Positions 16,391 through 27,297 of a stretch of 44,092 nucleotides of DNA are shown one piece after another. This DNA comes from Hydrogenophilales bacterium (GTDB lineage Bacteria; Pseudomonadota; Gammaproteobacteria; Burkholderiales; Thiobacteraceae). Position numbers and translations under genes: made by a program. The notes under the pieces are model-generated. The model saw only the letters and a list, made by a program, of their open reading frames with translations, was not told where the DNA came from and searched no databases. Where the stretch lies: contig JACRIU010000111.1 in assembly GCA_016235775.1 (NCBI GenBank), positions 1 to 44,092 of the forward strand, in the 5' to 3' direction. Every line of letters starts with the position of its first letter. Positions within the stretch are counted from its first letter, which is position 1.

Positions 16391-17198
16391 ACAGCGCATG
16401 TGGGCTGCCTTGGTATTGATCCTCGCTTTTCTGGCGGCGCTGTTTTATCTGCCTCCCGCCGCGTGGGCGATCCTGATGGGCGCGATTACGCTTGGCGCCG
16501 CCTGGGAATGGGCGCGGCTCTGCGGCTTGTCAGGTCTGTCCCGCGGGCTATATTCCCTGTTCGTCGGCGGTGCGATAGCAGCGTTTTATGCGGCTTCCGG
16601 CGCTCTGATGATGCAGGGCTTATGGCTGGCCGCGCTGCTGTTTTGGTTCGTCCTCGCGCCGATGTGGCTGATCAAGCATTGGACAATCCGCCATCGTGGT
16701 TTTTTGCTTTTCACCGGCTTGATCGTGCTACTGCCGGCCTGGTTCGCCTTCGTCCTGCTGCGCGACCTCAATGTCTTGTTGTTGCTGTTCCTCATGGGGC
16801 TGGTGTGGGTGGCGGACAGCGCCGCTTATTTTTCCGGCCGGCAATGGGGAAAACATAAGCTCGCGCCGCGCATCAGTCCGGGCAAAACCTGGGAAGGGGT
16901 GGCCGGCGCCATCGTCATGGTGGTGCTGTATGTAGGGCTGTGGCGAATTATTGCCCCGGAAACCTTGGCGCGTTTTTCCGCTGTGTCGTGGTGGGGGCAG
17001 AGTCTGCTCGCAGTGCTGTTGGTAGCGATCAGTATTACCGGCGATCTATTCGAATCACACCTAAAGCGCATGGCGGGCATGAAAGATAGCGGTAGTTTGA
17101 TTCCGGGGCATGGCGGAATTCTGGATCGGATCGACAGCCAAACCTCGGTGCTGCCGGTGGCGATGGCCTTGATGCACTTTGCGGGTTTGGGGACATGA
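16383..17198 (+). CDS. cdsA: Phosphatidate cytidylyltransferase
   Basis: 271 aa integral membrane enzyme making CDP-diacylglycerol for phospholipid synthesis. There are about seven or eight hydrophobic segments. The CdsA signature is near the C-terminus: [20 protein letters not shown] followed by GILDRIDS. Overlaps with uppS and dxr (ATGA) indicate tight coupling. Confidence 0.97.
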   Translation: MLKQRMWAALVLILAFLAALFYLPPAAWAILMGAITLGAAWEWARLCGLSGLSRGLYSLFVGGAIAAFYAASGALMMQGLWLAALLFWFVLAPMWLIKHWTIRHRGFLLFTGLIVLLPAWFAFVLLRDLNVLLLLFLMGLVWVADSAAYFSGRQWGKHKLAPRISPGKTWEGVAGAIVMVVLYVGLWRIIAPETLARFSAVSWWGQSLLAVLLVAISITGDLFESHLKRMAGMKDSGSLIPGHGGILDRIDSQTSVLPVAMALMHFAGLGT

Positions 17199-18388
17199 AG
17201 ATGCAGACCATCACGGTGCTCGGGGCCACGGGTTCGATCGGCATGAGTACGTTGGATGTGATCGCGCGCCATCCGCAGCGGTTTCGCGTGCATGCCCTGA
17301 GCGCGAATCGGCAATGGGAGCGCTTGTTCGAGCAATGCAAACAATTCCAACCGCGCTATGCGGTGTTGCTGGATGCGGCGGCGGCCGAACAGTTGCAGGT
17401 GAAACTGAAATTTGCCGGCATCGAAACAGAAGTGCTGCAAGGCTTGGCCGCACTGGAGCAAGTCGCGAGCGAGGCGGGCGTGGACGCCGTCATGGCGGCG
17501 ATTGTCGGTGCGGCAGGCTTAAAACCGGCGCTGGCCGCGGCGCGCGCCGGCAAGCGGGTGTTGCTGGCGAACAAGGAAGCCCTGGTCATGTCCGGCCAGA
17601 TTTTCATGCAAGCCGTGCATGATCATGGCGCAACCCTGCTGCCGATCGATAGCGAACATAACGCGATTTTTCAATCCTTGCCGCGCGATGGCAACGGCGA
17701 TTTGCGCGCAATGGGGGTGCGGCGCATTCTGCTCACCGCGTCGGGCGGGCCTTTCCGGTCCGTCCCCATCGATGCGCTGGCGCGGGTCACGCCCGCGCAG
17801 GCTTGCGCGCACCCGAACTGGGTGATGGGACGAAAAATCTCGGTCGATTCCGCCACCATGATGAACAAGGGCCTCGAGGTGATCGAGGCGCACTGGCTGT
17901 TCAATGCGCCGGTCGATCAAATTCAAGTCGTGATTCATCCGCAAAGCGTGATTCACTCCATGGTGGAATACATCGACGGCTCGGTCATCGCACAGCTCGG
18001 CAATCCCGATATGCGCACGCCGATAGCCTATGCGCTGGGATTTCCCGAGCGCATCGAGAGCGGAGTTTCGGCGCTGGATTTGTTTCAGGTGGCGCGACTG
18101 GATTTCGAGGCGCCGGATGCGCGGCGCTTCCCTTGCATCGCGTTGGCCTATGCCGCCTTGCGCGCCGGCGGCGCCGCGCCGGCGGTGCTGAACGCGGCGA
18201 ATGAAATCGCCGTTGCCGCCTTCCTCGATGCGCAATTGCCGTTTCAGGCGATTGCATCGGTGATCGAACACACGCTGGCCGCGATTCCCCTGGGCGCGGC
18301 GGAGACACTGGAACAAGCACTGGCGGCGGATGCCGCGGCGCGGCAAATCGCGCAGGAGCAAGTCGCGCGGAGCCGGGCAACATGTTGA
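17195..18388 (+). CDS. dxr: 1-Deoxy-D-xylulose 5-phosphate reductoisomerase
   Basis: 397 aa. Second step of the MEP isoprenoid pathway, supplying the precursor used by UppS. The NADPH-binding GATGSIG is at 10-16. The metal/substrate site contains [12 protein letters not shown] and [20 protein letters not shown]. The length is normal. The start overlaps cdsA by 4 nt and the end overlaps rseP by 7 nt. Confidence 0.98.
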   Translation: MKMQTITVLGATGSIGMSTLDVIARHPQRFRVHALSANRQWERLFEQCKQFQPRYAVLLDAAAAEQLQVKLKFAGIETEVLQGLAALEQVASEAGVDAVMAAIVGAAGLKPALAAARAGKRVLLANKEALVMSGQIFMQAVHDHGATLLPIDSEHNAIFQSLPRDGNGDLRAMGVRRILLTASGGPFRSVPIDALARVTPAQACAHPNWVMGRKISVDSATMMNKGLEVIEAHWLFNAPVDQIQVVIHPQSVIHSMVEYIDGSVIAQLGNPDMRTPIAYALGFPERIESGVSALDLFQVARLDFEAPDARRFPCIALAYAALRAGGAAPAVLNAANEIAVAAFLDAQLPFQAIASVIEHTLAAIPLGAAETLEQALAADAAARQIAQEQVARSRATC

Positions 18389-19710
18389 CCTTGGCCGCTT
18401 TTCTCCTGGCGCTCGTGGTGCTGATCGTGTTCCACGAGTATGGACATTATCTGGCGGCGCGCTTATGCGGCGTGAAGGTGCTGCGCTTTTCGGTCGGTTT
18501 CGGCAAGCCGCTCCTGCTCAAGCAATTCACACCGGGCGGCACCGAATGGGTGCTCGCCAGCGTTCCCTTGGGCGGTTTCGTAAAAATGCTGGGCGAGCAG
18601 GACGATCAGGTGTCCTCGGCAGATGCGCCCTATGCTTTTAACCGCCAATCTTTGGCGAAACGGTTTTTTATCGTGGCGGCGGGGCCCGTGGCGAATTTCC
18701 TGCTGGCCATCCTGCTGTATTGGGGATTGTTCGTGTCGGGCATGCCCGGGCAGCGCGCGGTTTTAGAACTGCCAGTCGCGGGCACGGCGGCGGCGCGCGC
18801 GGGCATCGAGCGCTGGGACACGATCGACCAAATCGACGGCGAGCCCGCCGCCACTTGGGAAGAGGTGAATTGGCGCCTGGCGCAAAAAATCGTCGAGGGC
18901 GGCGCAGTGGAACTGACCCTGCGCAACGTTCAGGACCAAACGCGCGTGAAGCGGCTGAATCTGGATGACGTGACAGGCGATGATCTGGATCGGGATTTTC
19001 TGGCCAAGCTGGGGCTGGCGCCGGCCAAGCACTTGCCAGCGCGCCTGGGGAAAGTGCTGCCCGAGTCGCCCGCTGCGCAGGCCGGCTTGCAAAGCGGCGA
19101 TGTCGTGCGTGCAGTCGATGGGAAGCCCATCGTGGATTGGAATGGCTTTACCGAGGAAATCCGCTCCAAACCCGGCAAGCGCGTGCGTTTGGAGGTGATG
19201 CGCGAAGGCCGAACGCTTGCCCTGGAAGTGACCCCTAAACGAGAACAGATTGCGAAAAAGGAAATCGGCCGCATCGGCGTGGCGACGGATGTATTGGTGA
19301 CGGTGCAGTATCCCCTCGGCCAAGCTTTGTCGCATGCCTTGGTGAAATGCTGGGATACCAGTGTCTTCAGCCTGAAGATGCTCGGGCGCATGATTACCGG
19401 CGAGGTGTCGTGGCGCAACCTGAGCGGACCGCTGACCATCGCGCAGGTCGCGGGAGAAACGGCGCAGATCGGCTGGCTGCCCTATCTGATCTTTATCGCG
19501 CTGGTGAGCGTCAGCCTGGGGGTCATCAATCTGCTGCCGGTGCCTATCCTGGATGGCGGGCATTTAATGTATTATATTGTCGAATTCGTCAAAGGCAGCC
19601 CGGTATCAAACCAAGCCATGGACATCGGACAGCGCGTGGGGATTGCGGTGCTGGTGCTCTTGATGTCGGTAGCCCTTTACAACGATATTGTTCGTCAATT
19701 CGGTCCATAA
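18382..19710 (+). CDS. rseP: Site-2 zinc metalloprotease RseP
   Basis: 442 aa inner-membrane protease that cleaves anti-sigma factors (RseA in E. coli) and remnant signal peptides. The active-site HEYGH is at 18-22 in the first transmembrane helix. Two PDZ domains (about 125-195 and 205-290) lie in the periplasm. The third-ligand motif [11 protein letters not shown] is near the C-terminus. It is followed 6 nt later by bamA, its usual neighbour. Confidence 0.97.
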   Translation: MLTLAAFLLALVVLIVFHEYGHYLAARLCGVKVLRFSVGFGKPLLLKQFTPGGTEWVLASVPLGGFVKMLGEQDDQVSSADAPYAFNRQSLAKRFFIVAAGPVANFLLAILLYWGLFVSGMPGQRAVLELPVAGTAAARAGIERWDTIDQIDGEPAATWEEVNWRLAQKIVEGGAVELTLRNVQDQTRVKRLNLDDVTGDDLDRDFLAKLGLAPAKHLPARLGKVLPESPAAQAGLQSGDVVRAVDGKPIVDWNGFTEEIRSKPGKRVRLEVMREGRTLALEVTPKREQIAKKEIGRIGVATDVLVTVQYPLGQALSHALVKCWDTSVFSLKMLGRMITGEVSWRNLSGPLTIAQVAGETAQIGWLPYLIFIALVSVSLGVINLLPVPILDGGHLMYYIVEFVKGSPVSNQAMDIGQRVGIAVLVLLMSVALYNDIVRQFGP

Positions 19711-19716
19711 CACACA

Positions 19717-21993
19717 ATGAAAATTCGGCCGTTATTCTTGCTTCTATTGGTTTGCTGCGCGGGACGCGCGTGGGCAATCGATCCGTTCGTCATCAAAGAT
19801 ATCCGGGTTGAGGGCATTCAGCGTACCGAGGCCGGCACGGTCTTCAGTTATATGCCGGTCAAGGCGGGCGATACCCTGGACGACGAAAAAGCCGCCGCCA
19901 CCATCAAGGCGCTGTTCGCCACCGGTTTTTTCAAAGACGTGCGCTTGGAATATGAAGGCGGCGTGCTGATCGTGCAGGTGCAAGAGCGGCCCGCCGTCGG
20001 CTTGATCGAATTCAAGGGGATCAAGGAATTCAATAAAGATCAGTTGAAAGAAGGCCTCAAGCAAACCGGCTTGGCGGAAGGCCGCGTATTCGATCGCGCG
20101 TTGTTGGAAAAGGCCGAGCAGGAAATGAAGCGTCAGTATTTATCGCGCGGCAAATATGCGGCGGAGATCAAAACCACGGTGACCCCGCTGGAACGCAATC
20201 GCGTCGCGGTGCAGTTCGATGTGGACGAGGGCGAGGTCGCCAAGATTCGCCAGATCAATATCGTCGGCGCCGAAGCGTTTCGCGAAAAAGATCTGCTGGG
20301 CTTGTTCACCCTCACGGCGCCGAATTGGCTCAGTTGGTACACCAAGAACGATCAATACTCCAAACAGAAATTGTCCGGTGATTTGGAGACCCTGCGCTCG
20401 CATTACCTGAATCGCGGCTATCTCGAGTTCGCGATTGACTCGACCCAGGTGCAAATCGGCGCCGACAAACAGGATATTTACATCACTCTCAATATCACCG
20501 AAGGCAAGCGTTATACGGTTTCCGACATCAAGGTGGCGGGCGAACCGATTCTCGCCGAGGCGGAGTTGCGCAAGTTGGTGAAAATGCGTTCGGGCGAAGT
20601 GTTCTCGCGTGAAAGGCTGACCGAATCCACCAAGGCCATCGCGGATCGATTGGGGAATGACGGTTTTGCGTTCGCCAATGTGAATGCGGTGCCGGAATTG
20701 GATAAAGCCAACCAGCGCGTCGCCTTCACTTTCTTTGTGGATCCGGGCCGCAAGGTCTATGTGCGCCGGGTCAATGTATCCGGGAATAATCGCACTCGGG
20801 ATGAAGTCATCCGGCGTGAAGTTCGTCAGTCCGAGGGCGGCTGGTATGCGCAGGACAAAATTAATCGCTCGCGAGAGCGGCTCGACAGCTTGGGCTATTT
20901 TAAAGAAGTAAACGTCGAGACGCCCGCAGTGCCCGGCACCACCGACCAAGTGGATATGAATATCGCGGTGGATGAAAAAGCCACCGGCAACATTCTCGCG
21001 GGCGCGGGCTTTTCCAGCAGCGAGGGCTTCGTGCTGAGCGGTTCGGTGTCGCAATCCAACGTATTGGGTTCGGGCAACCACCTGGCGGTGCAAATCAACA
21101 CCAGCAAAGTCAACAAGACTTATTCTCTCTCCTATACCAATCCCTATTACACCGACGATGGCGTGAGCCTCGGCTTCGATGCCTATCTGCGCAAGACGGA
21201 TGCGAGCTCGCTCTCCATCTCCAGCTACGCCACCTCTTCCGTCGGGCTGGGCGCGCGTTCCGGCATCCCGCTGAACGAGACGGATAACATCAATTTCGGC
21301 CTGGGGGTCGATAGCACCAAGCTCAATTTATTGGACAACGCGACCACGCTTTACCGCGATTTTGTCAATCGCTTCGGCTCCAACTATTCCACTTTGCGCG
21401 GCGATGCAAGCTGGGCGCGCGACAGCCTGGATAGCCGCACCTCTCCGACCCGCGGCATCGTGCAGCGCGCCTATGGCGAGATGGGACTCCCAGGCGGAAC
21501 CTTGCACTACTACAAGGTGAATTACCAACATCAGTGGTATCACCCGCTCGCCAAGGACTATACCTTGATGCTGAACGGTGAAATCGGCATCGCCAACGGC
21601 TTGGCGAACGATCCGCTGCCTTTCTTCAAAAATTACTACGCGGGGGGGATATCCTCCGTGCGCGGGTTTAAATCCGGCACCTTGGGGCCCAAGGACACCA
21701 ATGGCGACGCCATCGGCGGCGGCCGCCGTCTGGTGGGCAATGCGGAAATTTTCTTGCCGATGCCGGGCTTGGGGCAGGATAAATCGATTCGTTTGAGCGC
21801 ATTCATGGATGTCGGCACCATCGTGTCGGCCAATGACTCGTTCAGCACGAATGACATGCGTTATTCCACGGGGCTGGGCGTCAACTGGGTTTCACCCGTG
21901 GGGCCGCTACGCTTTAGTTTGGCCAAACCCCTCAACTCAAAATCCGGCGATAAAACCGAAATCTTCCAGTTTCAATTAGGCAGTGTGTTCTAG
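19717..21993 (+). CDS. bamA: Outer membrane protein assembly factor BamA
   Basis: 758 aa. Central subunit of the BAM complex that inserts beta-barrel proteins into the outer membrane. A signal peptide (MKIRPLFLLLLVCCAGRAWA) is followed by five POTRA domains (about 22-420; IKDIRVEGIQRTEAGTVFSY at the first) and a 16-strand barrel. Loop 6 contains the VRGF motif (SSVRGFKSGTLGP), and the terminal residue is Phe (FQFQLGSVF), the usual outer-membrane signal. It is followed by skp. Confidence 0.98.
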   Translation: MKIRPLFLLLLVCCAGRAWAIDPFVIKDIRVEGIQRTEAGTVFSYMPVKAGDTLDDEKAAATIKALFATGFFKDVRLEYEGGVLIVQVQERPAVGLIEFKGIKEFNKDQLKEGLKQTGLAEGRVFDRALLEKAEQEMKRQYLSRGKYAAEIKTTVTPLERNRVAVQFDVDEGEVAKIRQINIVGAEAFREKDLLGLFTLTAPNWLSWYTKNDQYSKQKLSGDLETLRSHYLNRGYLEFAIDSTQVQIGADKQDIYITLNITEGKRYTVSDIKVAGEPILAEAELRKLVKMRSGEVFSRERLTESTKAIADRLGNDGFAFANVNAVPELDKANQRVAFTFFVDPGRKVYVRRVNVSGNNRTRDEVIRREVRQSEGGWYAQDKINRSRERLDSLGYFKEVNVETPAVPGTTDQVDMNIAVDEKATGNILAGAGFSSSEGFVLSGSVSQSNVLGSGNHLAVQINTSKVNKTYSLSYTNPYYTDDGVSLGFDAYLRKTDASSLSISSYATSSVGLGARSGIPLNETDNINFGLGVDSTKLNLLDNATTLYRDFVNRFGSNYSTLRGDASWARDSLDSRTSPTRGIVQRAYGEMGLPGGTLHYYKVNYQHQWYHPLAKDYTLMLNGEIGIANGLANDPLPFFKNYYAGGISSVRGFKSGTLGPKDTNGDAIGGGRRLVGNAEIFLPMPGLGQDKSIRLSAFMDVGTIVSANDSFSTNDMRYSTGLGVNWVSPVGPLRFSLAKPLNSKSGDKTEIFQFQLGSVF

Positions 21994-22006
21994 GAGTGAT
22001 TGCAGC

Positions 22007-22504
22007 GTGAATGGAAAAAAATTATTGATGGCCCTGGTGCTTGTTCTATCAACCCCATGGGCAATGGCCGCCGAATCGAAAATCGGCTTCGTGAATACCG
22101 AGCGCATTTTTCGCGAATCGGCGCCGGCGGTTCGGGCGAGCAAAAAGCTGGAGAAGGAATTCGCCGCGCGCGAACAGGAAATCCAAAAGCTGGCGAAGCA
22201 ATTTCGCGATTTGCAAGCGCACCTGGAGAAGGAAACCGTCACCATGAGCGAAGGCGAGCGCCGCAACAAGGAGCGCGACCTGGCCAACCTGAATCGCGAT
22301 TTGCAGCGTTCACAGCGCGAATTCCGCGAGGACTTGAATGTGCGTCAGAACGAAGAGCGCGCGGCGTTCCAGGACCGGGTCAATAAAGCGATTGGCGATC
22401 TTGCCGAGAAAGAAAAATTTGATCTGGTATTGCAAGAAGCCGTCTATGTCAGCAATCGCATCGACATTACCGACAAAGTGCTGCGTGCGCTGGCGGACAA
22501 ATAA
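22007..22504 (+). CDS. skp: Periplasmic chaperone Skp (OmpH)
   Basis: 165 aa. Holds unfolded outer-membrane proteins in the periplasm and passes them to BamA. The signal peptide (MNGKKLLMALVLVLSTPWAMAA) is followed by a short strand (KIGFVNTERIF) and a long coiled-coil hairpin. The start is GTG at 22007, which gives a clean signal peptide and uses GGAG at 21993-21996; the longer frame from 21983 overlaps bamA and would spoil the signal peptide. Confidence 0.94.
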   Translation: MNGKKLLMALVLVLSTPWAMAAESKIGFVNTERIFRESAPAVRASKKLEKEFAAREQEIQKLAKQFRDLQAHLEKETVTMSEGERRNKERDLANLNRDLQRSQREFREDLNVRQNEERAAFQDRVNKAIGDLAEKEKFDLVLQEAVYVSNRIDITDKVLRALADK

Positions 22505-22510
22505 AGCAAG

Positions 22511-23557
22511 GTGGGCCAAGCAACCCGTGTCAGCTTAAGTGATTTAGTCCGAGTTTTCGGCGGCGAGTTGCTGGGCGGCGGTGATCAAGCGTTCACCGGC
22601 ATCGGCACCCTGGCGAGCGCCGGCCCGTCCGAAATCGCATTTCTTTCCAACAGCAAATATCGTCCGCAACTCGCCGCCACGCGCGCGGGCGCCGTGATTC
22701 TGGGGCAGGCGGACCGGGATGCGACGCCGCTGCCCAGAATCGTGACGGACAACCCCTATGCCTATCAGGCAAGGGTTTCAGCCCTGTTTAACCCGCTGCA
22801 GCGTCCCTTGGCCGGCATGCATGCAAGTGCGGTAGTGGATGCATCCGCGCAACTCGGTGTCGAGGTCGCCATTGGCGCGCATGCGGTGATCGGGCGCGGC
22901 GCGCGCATCGGCGACCGCGCCGTGATCGGCGCGGGCTGTCAGGTGGGCGAGGGCGCGGCCATTGGCGCCGAGAGTTTTTTGTATCCCGGCGTGGTGGTTT
23001 ACCGGGGCTGTGAAATCGGCGCGCGGGGCATTCTGCATGCGGGCGCGGTGATCGGCTCCGACGGCTTCGGCTTTGCCCAGGATCAGGGGCAATGGCTCAA
23101 GGTGCCGCAAACCGGCCGGGTGATCATCGGCGACGATGTCGAGATCGGCGCGAATACCGCGGTCGATCGCGGCGCGCTGGATGACACCGTAATCGAGGAC
23201 GGCGTGAAGATCGACAACTTGGTGCATGTGGCGCACAACGTGCGGATCGGGGCGCACACCGCCATCGCCGCCTGCGCCGGCATCGCCGGCAGCGCGGTGA
23301 TCGGCAGGGGATGCAGGATCGGCGGCGCGGCGATGATCGTCGGGCATACTTGCATCGCGGACGGCATCACGGTCTCCCCCGGAACGATGGTCACCAAATC
23401 CCTGAGCGAACCCGGCACCTACAGCGCCATCTGGGCGGCGGAGCCGCATCGCGAGTGGTTGAAACATGCGGCGCAATTGCGGCGCATGGAAGCGCTCTCC
23501 CATCGCGTGCGCGAGTTGGAGAAAATAATTGAAGCCTTGGAAAGGAAGCCGTCGTGA
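22511..23557 (+). CDS. lpxD: UDP-3-O-acyl-glucosamine N-acyltransferase
   Basis: 348 aa. Third step of lipid A synthesis. The N-terminal uridine-binding domain ([17 protein letters not shown] at about 41-57) is followed by a left-handed beta-helix of hexapeptide repeats (about 105-310) containing [20 protein letters not shown], whose histidines match the catalytic region. The C-terminal helix is charged. Starts with GTG at 22511, 6 nt after skp. Confidence 0.97.
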   Translation: MGQATRVSLSDLVRVFGGELLGGGDQAFTGIGTLASAGPSEIAFLSNSKYRPQLAATRAGAVILGQADRDATPLPRIVTDNPYAYQARVSALFNPLQRPLAGMHASAVVDASAQLGVEVAIGAHAVIGRGARIGDRAVIGAGCQVGEGAAIGAESFLYPGVVVYRGCEIGARGILHAGAVIGSDGFGFAQDQGQWLKVPQTGRVIIGDDVEIGANTAVDRGALDDTVIEDGVKIDNLVHVAHNVRIGAHTAIAACAGIAGSAVIGRGCRIGGAAMIVGHTCIADGITVSPGTMVTKSLSEPGTYSAIWAAEPHREWLKHAAQLRRMEALSHRVRELEKIIEALERKPS

Positions 23558-24000
23558 GCGCCATGGATATCCACGAAATCATGCAATATTTGCCGCATCG
23601 CTTTCCGTTTCTGCTCGTGGATCGGGTGGAATCGGTGGAGCCGGGCAAGCGCATTGTCGCGATCAAGAACGTCAGCATCAATGAGCCGTTTTTCCCCGGG
23701 CATTTCCCCAACCGTCCGGTGATGCCGGGCGTGTTGATTCTGGAAGCAATGGCGCAAGTGGCGGCGATTTTATCGTTCAAGACGGCGGGCACCAAGCCCG
23801 ATGCCAGCTCGGTGTATTACTTCGTCGGTATCGACAACGCGCGCTTCAAGAAGCCGGTCGAACCGGGCGATCAATTGCGGCTCGAGGTGGAAGTCACGCG
23901 CACCATCAAAGGCATTTGGAAATTCGCCGCCAAGGCGTTTGTCGGCGAGCAATTGGTCGCCGAAGCCGACATCATGTGCACGGTGCGCAACGTCGCATGA
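23554..24000 (+). CDS. fabZ: 3-hydroxyacyl-[ACP] dehydratase FabZ
   Basis: 148 aa hotdog-fold enzyme for the dehydration step of fatty acid elongation. Catalytic H50 lies in [17 protein letters not shown] and E64 in LILEAMAQ. Start GTG at 23554 overlaps the lpxD stop; an ATG at 23563 is an alternative. Its place between lpxD and lpxA is classical, sharing 3-hydroxyacyl-ACP with lipid A synthesis. Confidence 0.97.
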   Translation: MSAMDIHEIMQYLPHRFPFLLVDRVESVEPGKRIVAIKNVSINEPFFPGHFPNRPVMPGVLILEAMAQVAAILSFKTAGTKPDASSVYYFVGIDNARFKKPVEPGDQLRLEVEVTRTIKGIWKFAAKAFVGEQLVAEADIMCTVRNVA

Positions 24001-24770
24001 TTCACGCCACCGCCATCGTCCATCCGCGCGCCCATCTCGGCGCGAATGTCGGCATCGGCCCCTATGCGCTCATCGGCGAGCATGTCGTGCTGGGCGAGGG
24101 CACCCAGGTCGGCGCCCATGCGGTGATCAGCGGGCATACCACGATCGGGCGCGACAATCGCATTTTCCAGTTTGTTTCCCTGGGCGAAATTCCGCAAGAC
24201 AAAAAGTACGCCGGCGAGCCGACGCGGCTGGAAATCGGCGACCGCAATACCATTCGCGAGTTCTGCACCCTGAACATCGGCACCGCGCAAGATGTCGGCG
24301 TGACGCGCATCGGCAACGACAACTGGATCATGGCTTACGTGCATATCGCGCACGATTGCCAGGTCGGCAACCACACCATTTTCGCCAACAACGCCTCGCT
24401 TGCGGGCCATGTCACGGTGGGCGACCATGCGGTGCTCGGCGGTTTCACCGGCGTGCATCAATTCTGCCAAATCGGCGCGCATGTCATGACCGCCATCAGC
24501 ACCGTGGTGTATAAGGACATCCCCCCCTTTGTCCTGGCTGCCGGAAGCGATGGCGCCAAGCCGAACGGCATCAACAGCGAAGGGCTGAAACGGCGCGGCT
24601 TCACGCCCGAGGCGATTGCCGCCGTGAAGCAGGCGTATAAAACGCTGTACCGCAGCGGGCTGACGCTGGAGCAGGCCAAGGCTGAACTTCTGGATCAGGC
24701 GCGGGCGCATCCCGAGATACAGCCGATGCTGGATTTTCTTGCCACTGCCACGCGCGGCATTATCCGTTAG
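23997..24770 (+). CDS. lpxA: UDP-N-acetylglucosamine acyltransferase
   Basis: 257 aa. First step of lipid A synthesis. Hexapeptide-repeat beta-helix (about 1-190) and helical C-terminus ([20 protein letters not shown]). Catalytic histidine H119 and neighbouring H116 lie in [20 protein letters not shown]. The ATG at 23997 overlaps the fabZ stop by 4 nt; the longer upstream frame is out of register with the family. Confidence 0.97.
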   Translation: MIHATAIVHPRAHLGANVGIGPYALIGEHVVLGEGTQVGAHAVISGHTTIGRDNRIFQFVSLGEIPQDKKYAGEPTRLEIGDRNTIREFCTLNIGTAQDVGVTRIGNDNWIMAYVHIAHDCQVGNHTIFANNASLAGHVTVGDHAVLGGFTGVHQFCQIGAHVMTAISTVVYKDIPPFVLAAGSDGAKPNGINSEGLKRRGFTPEAIAAVKQAYKTLYRSGLTLEQAKAELLDQARAHPEIQPMLDFLATATRGIIR

Positions 24771-24777
24771 CCTAGAA

Positions 24778-24948
24778 TGAAACTCGCGCAGCGAGCCTAC
24801 GTCCCTCTCGCCCGCTTGCGGGACTGCGGAGGGGTCGCTGCGGAGCAGCGGGGCACCTACCGGCGCACCCCTTGCGGGTGTAGAGCTAGGAGAGAGGGAA
24901 ACGGTCATGTCGAGTTTTATTTCCCGGCACGGCTACTACCATGACCGT
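24778..24948. repeat. Dispersed repeat, copy B (lpxA-lpxB gap)
   Basis: The same blocks as copy A at 9468-9577: TGAAACTCGCGCAGCGAGCC, GTCCCTCTCGCCCGCTTGCGGGA, then TAGGAGAGAGGGAAACGGTC and ATG, with a terminal inverted repeat ACGGTCATG (24901-24909) / CATGACCGT (24940-24948). Copy B carries about 60 extra nucleotides in the middle. The last arm contains the predicted lpxB start codon. The element also supplies a Shine-Dalgarno-like GGAGAGAGGG in front of an ATG at 24907 that is out of frame with lpxB. Confidence 0.75.
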
Positions 24949-26110
24949 TGCGATGGAGCGTATCAGGATCGCCATCGTCGCGGGAGAGGCGTCGGGAGAC
25001 TTGCTGGGAAGTCATCTCGCCGCCGCTTTGCGCGAGCGCTTGCCGCAAGCCGAGTTCGCCGGCATCGGCGGCCCGAAAATGATCGCGGCGGGTGTTGCGT
25101 CGTGGTTTCCGCTGGAAAAACTATCGGTGCGCGGCTATGTCGAGGCGATCAAAAGCCTGCCTGCGATTTTATCCATACGCCGGCGCTTAAAACGCAAGCT
25201 GCGGGATTGGCAGCCGCATCTTTTCATCGGGGTCGATGCGCCGGATTTCAATCTGGGCTTGGAGCGCTCTCTGCGCCGTCGCGGCATCGCTACCGTGCAT
25301 TTCGCCAGCCCGTCGATCTGGGCCTGGCGCGGCGGGCGCATTCACAAGATCAAGCGCGCCGTCGATCACATGCTGGTGCTGTTTCTGTTTGAAAAGCCGA
25401 TCTACGATCAAGCCGGCATTGCGGCCACTTATGTCGGCCATCCGCTGGCGGATACCATTCCCCTCGAAATCGACCTGTTTGCCGCGCGCGATCAGTTGAA
25501 GCTGGCGCATGCCGCAAAAATCGTTGCCTTGCTGCCGGGCAGCCGCCAAAGCGAACTCAAGCTGCATGCCGATCTGTTCATTCAAACCGCACTGCGTTTG
25601 CAAGAATGGATGCCGGAGGTTCAATTCCTGGCGCCGCTTGCGACCAAGGAAACGCGCGAATTATTCGAAGCAGCCCTGTATCGCAATGCCGCGCATGATC
25701 TGCGGCTGACGATCCTGTTCGGCCACGCGCAAGCGGCGATGGCTGTGGCGGATTGCGTTCTGGTCGCGTCCGGCACCGCCACGCTGGAAGCGGCGCTGCT
25801 GAAGCGGCCGATGGTCATCACCTACCGGGTGCCGAAATTGACCGCAATCATCATGCGCGCGCAGCGCTATTTACCCTATGTCGGCTTGCCCAATATTCTC
25901 GCCGGCCGCTTTATCGTCCCCGAGTTATTGCAAGATCAAGCCACACCGGATAATTTGGCGCATGCCGTGCAGCATTGGCTGGAAGACAAGCCGGCGCGCG
26001 AGGCGCTGCATGAGGTTTATCAAAGCATGCATCTTGAGTTGCGGCAAAACACCGCGCAGCGCGCCACCGATGCGATCATCGGCTTGCTGCAAGCCCGGGG
26101 GGTGCGATGA
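24941..26110 (+). CDS. lpxB: Lipid-A-disaccharide synthase
   Basis: 389 aa GT19 glycosyltransferase that condenses UDP-diacylglucosamine with lipid X. N-terminal [19 protein letters not shown] and the downstream [30 protein letters not shown] and [10 protein letters not shown] motifs are clear. ATG at 24941 lies in the terminal arm of a repeat; ATG at 24953 is a possible alternative, and neither has a good ribosome-binding site, so coupling to lpxA may be weaker than usual. It overlaps rnhB by 4 nt. Confidence 0.96.
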   Translation: MTVAMERIRIAIVAGEASGDLLGSHLAAALRERLPQAEFAGIGGPKMIAAGVASWFPLEKLSVRGYVEAIKSLPAILSIRRRLKRKLRDWQPHLFIGVDAPDFNLGLERSLRRRGIATVHFASPSIWAWRGGRIHKIKRAVDHMLVLFLFEKPIYDQAGIAATYVGHPLADTIPLEIDLFAARDQLKLAHAAKIVALLPGSRQSELKLHADLFIQTALRLQEWMPEVQFLAPLATKETRELFEAALYRNAAHDLRLTILFGHAQAAMAVADCVLVASGTATLEAALLKRPMVITYRVPKLTAIIMRAQRYLPYVGLPNILAGRFIVPELLQDQATPDNLAHAVQHWLEDKPAREALHEVYQSMHLELRQNTAQRATDAIIGLLQARGVR

Positions 26111-26667
26111 TCTGCGGCGTGGATGAAGCGGGCAGGGGACCCTTGGCCGGCGCGGTGTTCGCGGCGGCGGTGATTCTCGATCCGGCGCGGCCGATTCAAG
26201 GCTTGGCCGATTCCAAAAAATTATCCGAAAAGCGGCGCGAGGCCCTGGAAATTGAAATCAAGGAATTTGCGCTGGCCTGGGCGATTGCCAGCGCGAGCGC
26301 GGAGGAAATCGATCGCCTGAATATTCTGCAAGCGACGATGCTCGCCATGCAACGCGCGGTGGCGGGATTGGCGCTGCAACCCGCGCGCGCGCTGATCGAC
26401 GGCAATCGCTGTCCCAAGCTGGCCATGGCGGCGCAAGCGATCGTGAAAGGCGATGCCACGGTGCCCGAAATCTCGGCCGCATCGATCCTGGCCAAAACTG
26501 CGCGCGATGCCGAAATGCGCCTGCTGCATGCGCGCTTTCCCCAGTATGGCTTCACTCAGCACAAAGGCTATCCAACCCCGGTGCACCTCGAAGCGCTGCA
26601 AGTACACGGTGTCTGTCCGGAACACCGGCGCAGCTTCGGGCCGGTGGCGCGTATTTTGAATAAATAG
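26107..26667 (+). CDS. rnhB: Ribonuclease HII
   Basis: 186 aa. Cleaves RNA in RNA-DNA hybrids and excises misincorporated ribonucleotides. The active-site DEAGRG is at 6-11 (D6, E7), with the later [15 protein letters not shown] and [11 protein letters not shown] blocks. Coupled to lpxB by an ATGA overlap. Confidence 0.97.
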   Translation: MICGVDEAGRGPLAGAVFAAAVILDPARPIQGLADSKKLSEKRREALEIEIKEFALAWAIASASAEEIDRLNILQATMLAMQRAVAGLALQPARALIDGNRCPKLAMAAQAIVKGDATVPEISAASILAKTARDAEMRLLHARFPQYGFTQHKGYPTPVHLEALQVHGVCPEHRRSFGPVARILNK

Positions 26668-26676
26668 GAGTTTGAA

Positions 26677-27138
26677 ATGGATCAACGCATCGCTGTGTTA
26701 TTGCATGTCTTGAGCGTGGTGGTGTGGGTCGGCGGCATGTTCTTCGCCTATGTCGCCTTGCGCCCGGCGGCGGTTCAAACGCTTGAGCCGCCGCAGCGCT
26801 TGCCCTTGTGGGCGGCGACCTTTGAACGCTTCTTCCCCTGGGTCTGGCTGGCGGTGATCGCGCTGTTGGGCAGCGGGCTGTATTTGATCGCCGCTTATGG
26901 CGGGTTCGGCGCGGTGGGTTTGCATATTCACGCCATGTTCGTGCTCGGCGTCGTCATGATGTTGATCTTTGCCCAGGTGTATTTCGCGCACTTCCGGCGC
27001 TTGAAGACAGGCGTCACGGCCCAGGAATGGAAACCTGCGGCGGCTGCGCTGGCGCAGATCCGGGTGCGGATCGGCATTAACCTAAGTATCGGAATTGCCA
27101 TTATTTTTATCGCAATTCCGGGAAAGCTGTGGGTTTGA
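26677..27138 (+). CDS. CopD-like four-helix membrane protein
   Basis: 153 aa with four predicted transmembrane helices: LLHVLSVVVWVGGMFFAYVA, FFPWVWLAVIALLGSGLYLI, IHAMFVLGVVMMLIFAQVYF, and INLSIGIAIIFIAIP. The HVLSVVVWVGGM pattern and conserved histidines (H10, and those near 87-89) place it in the CopD/putative copper-resistance-D-like superfamily. A copper role is not shown by the sequence. AGGAG precedes the ATG. It lies 9 nt after rnhB and may be co-transcribed with it. Confidence 0.75.
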   Translation: MDQRIAVLLHVLSVVVWVGGMFFAYVALRPAAVQTLEPPQRLPLWAATFERFFPWVWLAVIALLGSGLYLIAAYGGFGAVGLHIHAMFVLGVVMMLIFAQVYFAHFRRLKTGVTAQEWKPAAAALAQIRVRIGINLSIGIAIIFIAIPGKLWV

Positions 27139-27297
27139 TCTAAAGCATTGCCGAAATTTGACGTAGTTATATCCAGGCTATAGCTACGACGGCATCTCCC
27201 GCCTGAGTTTTACATTGCGGAGTGGGGTATTCATATACCCTCACCGAGCGTGGCCAAGCCAATTTTTCATATCGCCGGGTTAGCGAGGCCAGAATCC

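Noticed and set aside
23871..24908. Minus-strand frame of 345 codons opposite lpxA
   Set aside because: Antisense shadow of fabZ/lpxA that starts in the dispersed repeat; its only interest is that the first residues echo the GlnD N-terminus.
27142..27163. TAAAG...GCCGAAAT as a sigma-28 promoter of motA
   Set aside because: The two boxes are only 5 nt apart instead of 15; no other convincing FliA site precedes motA.
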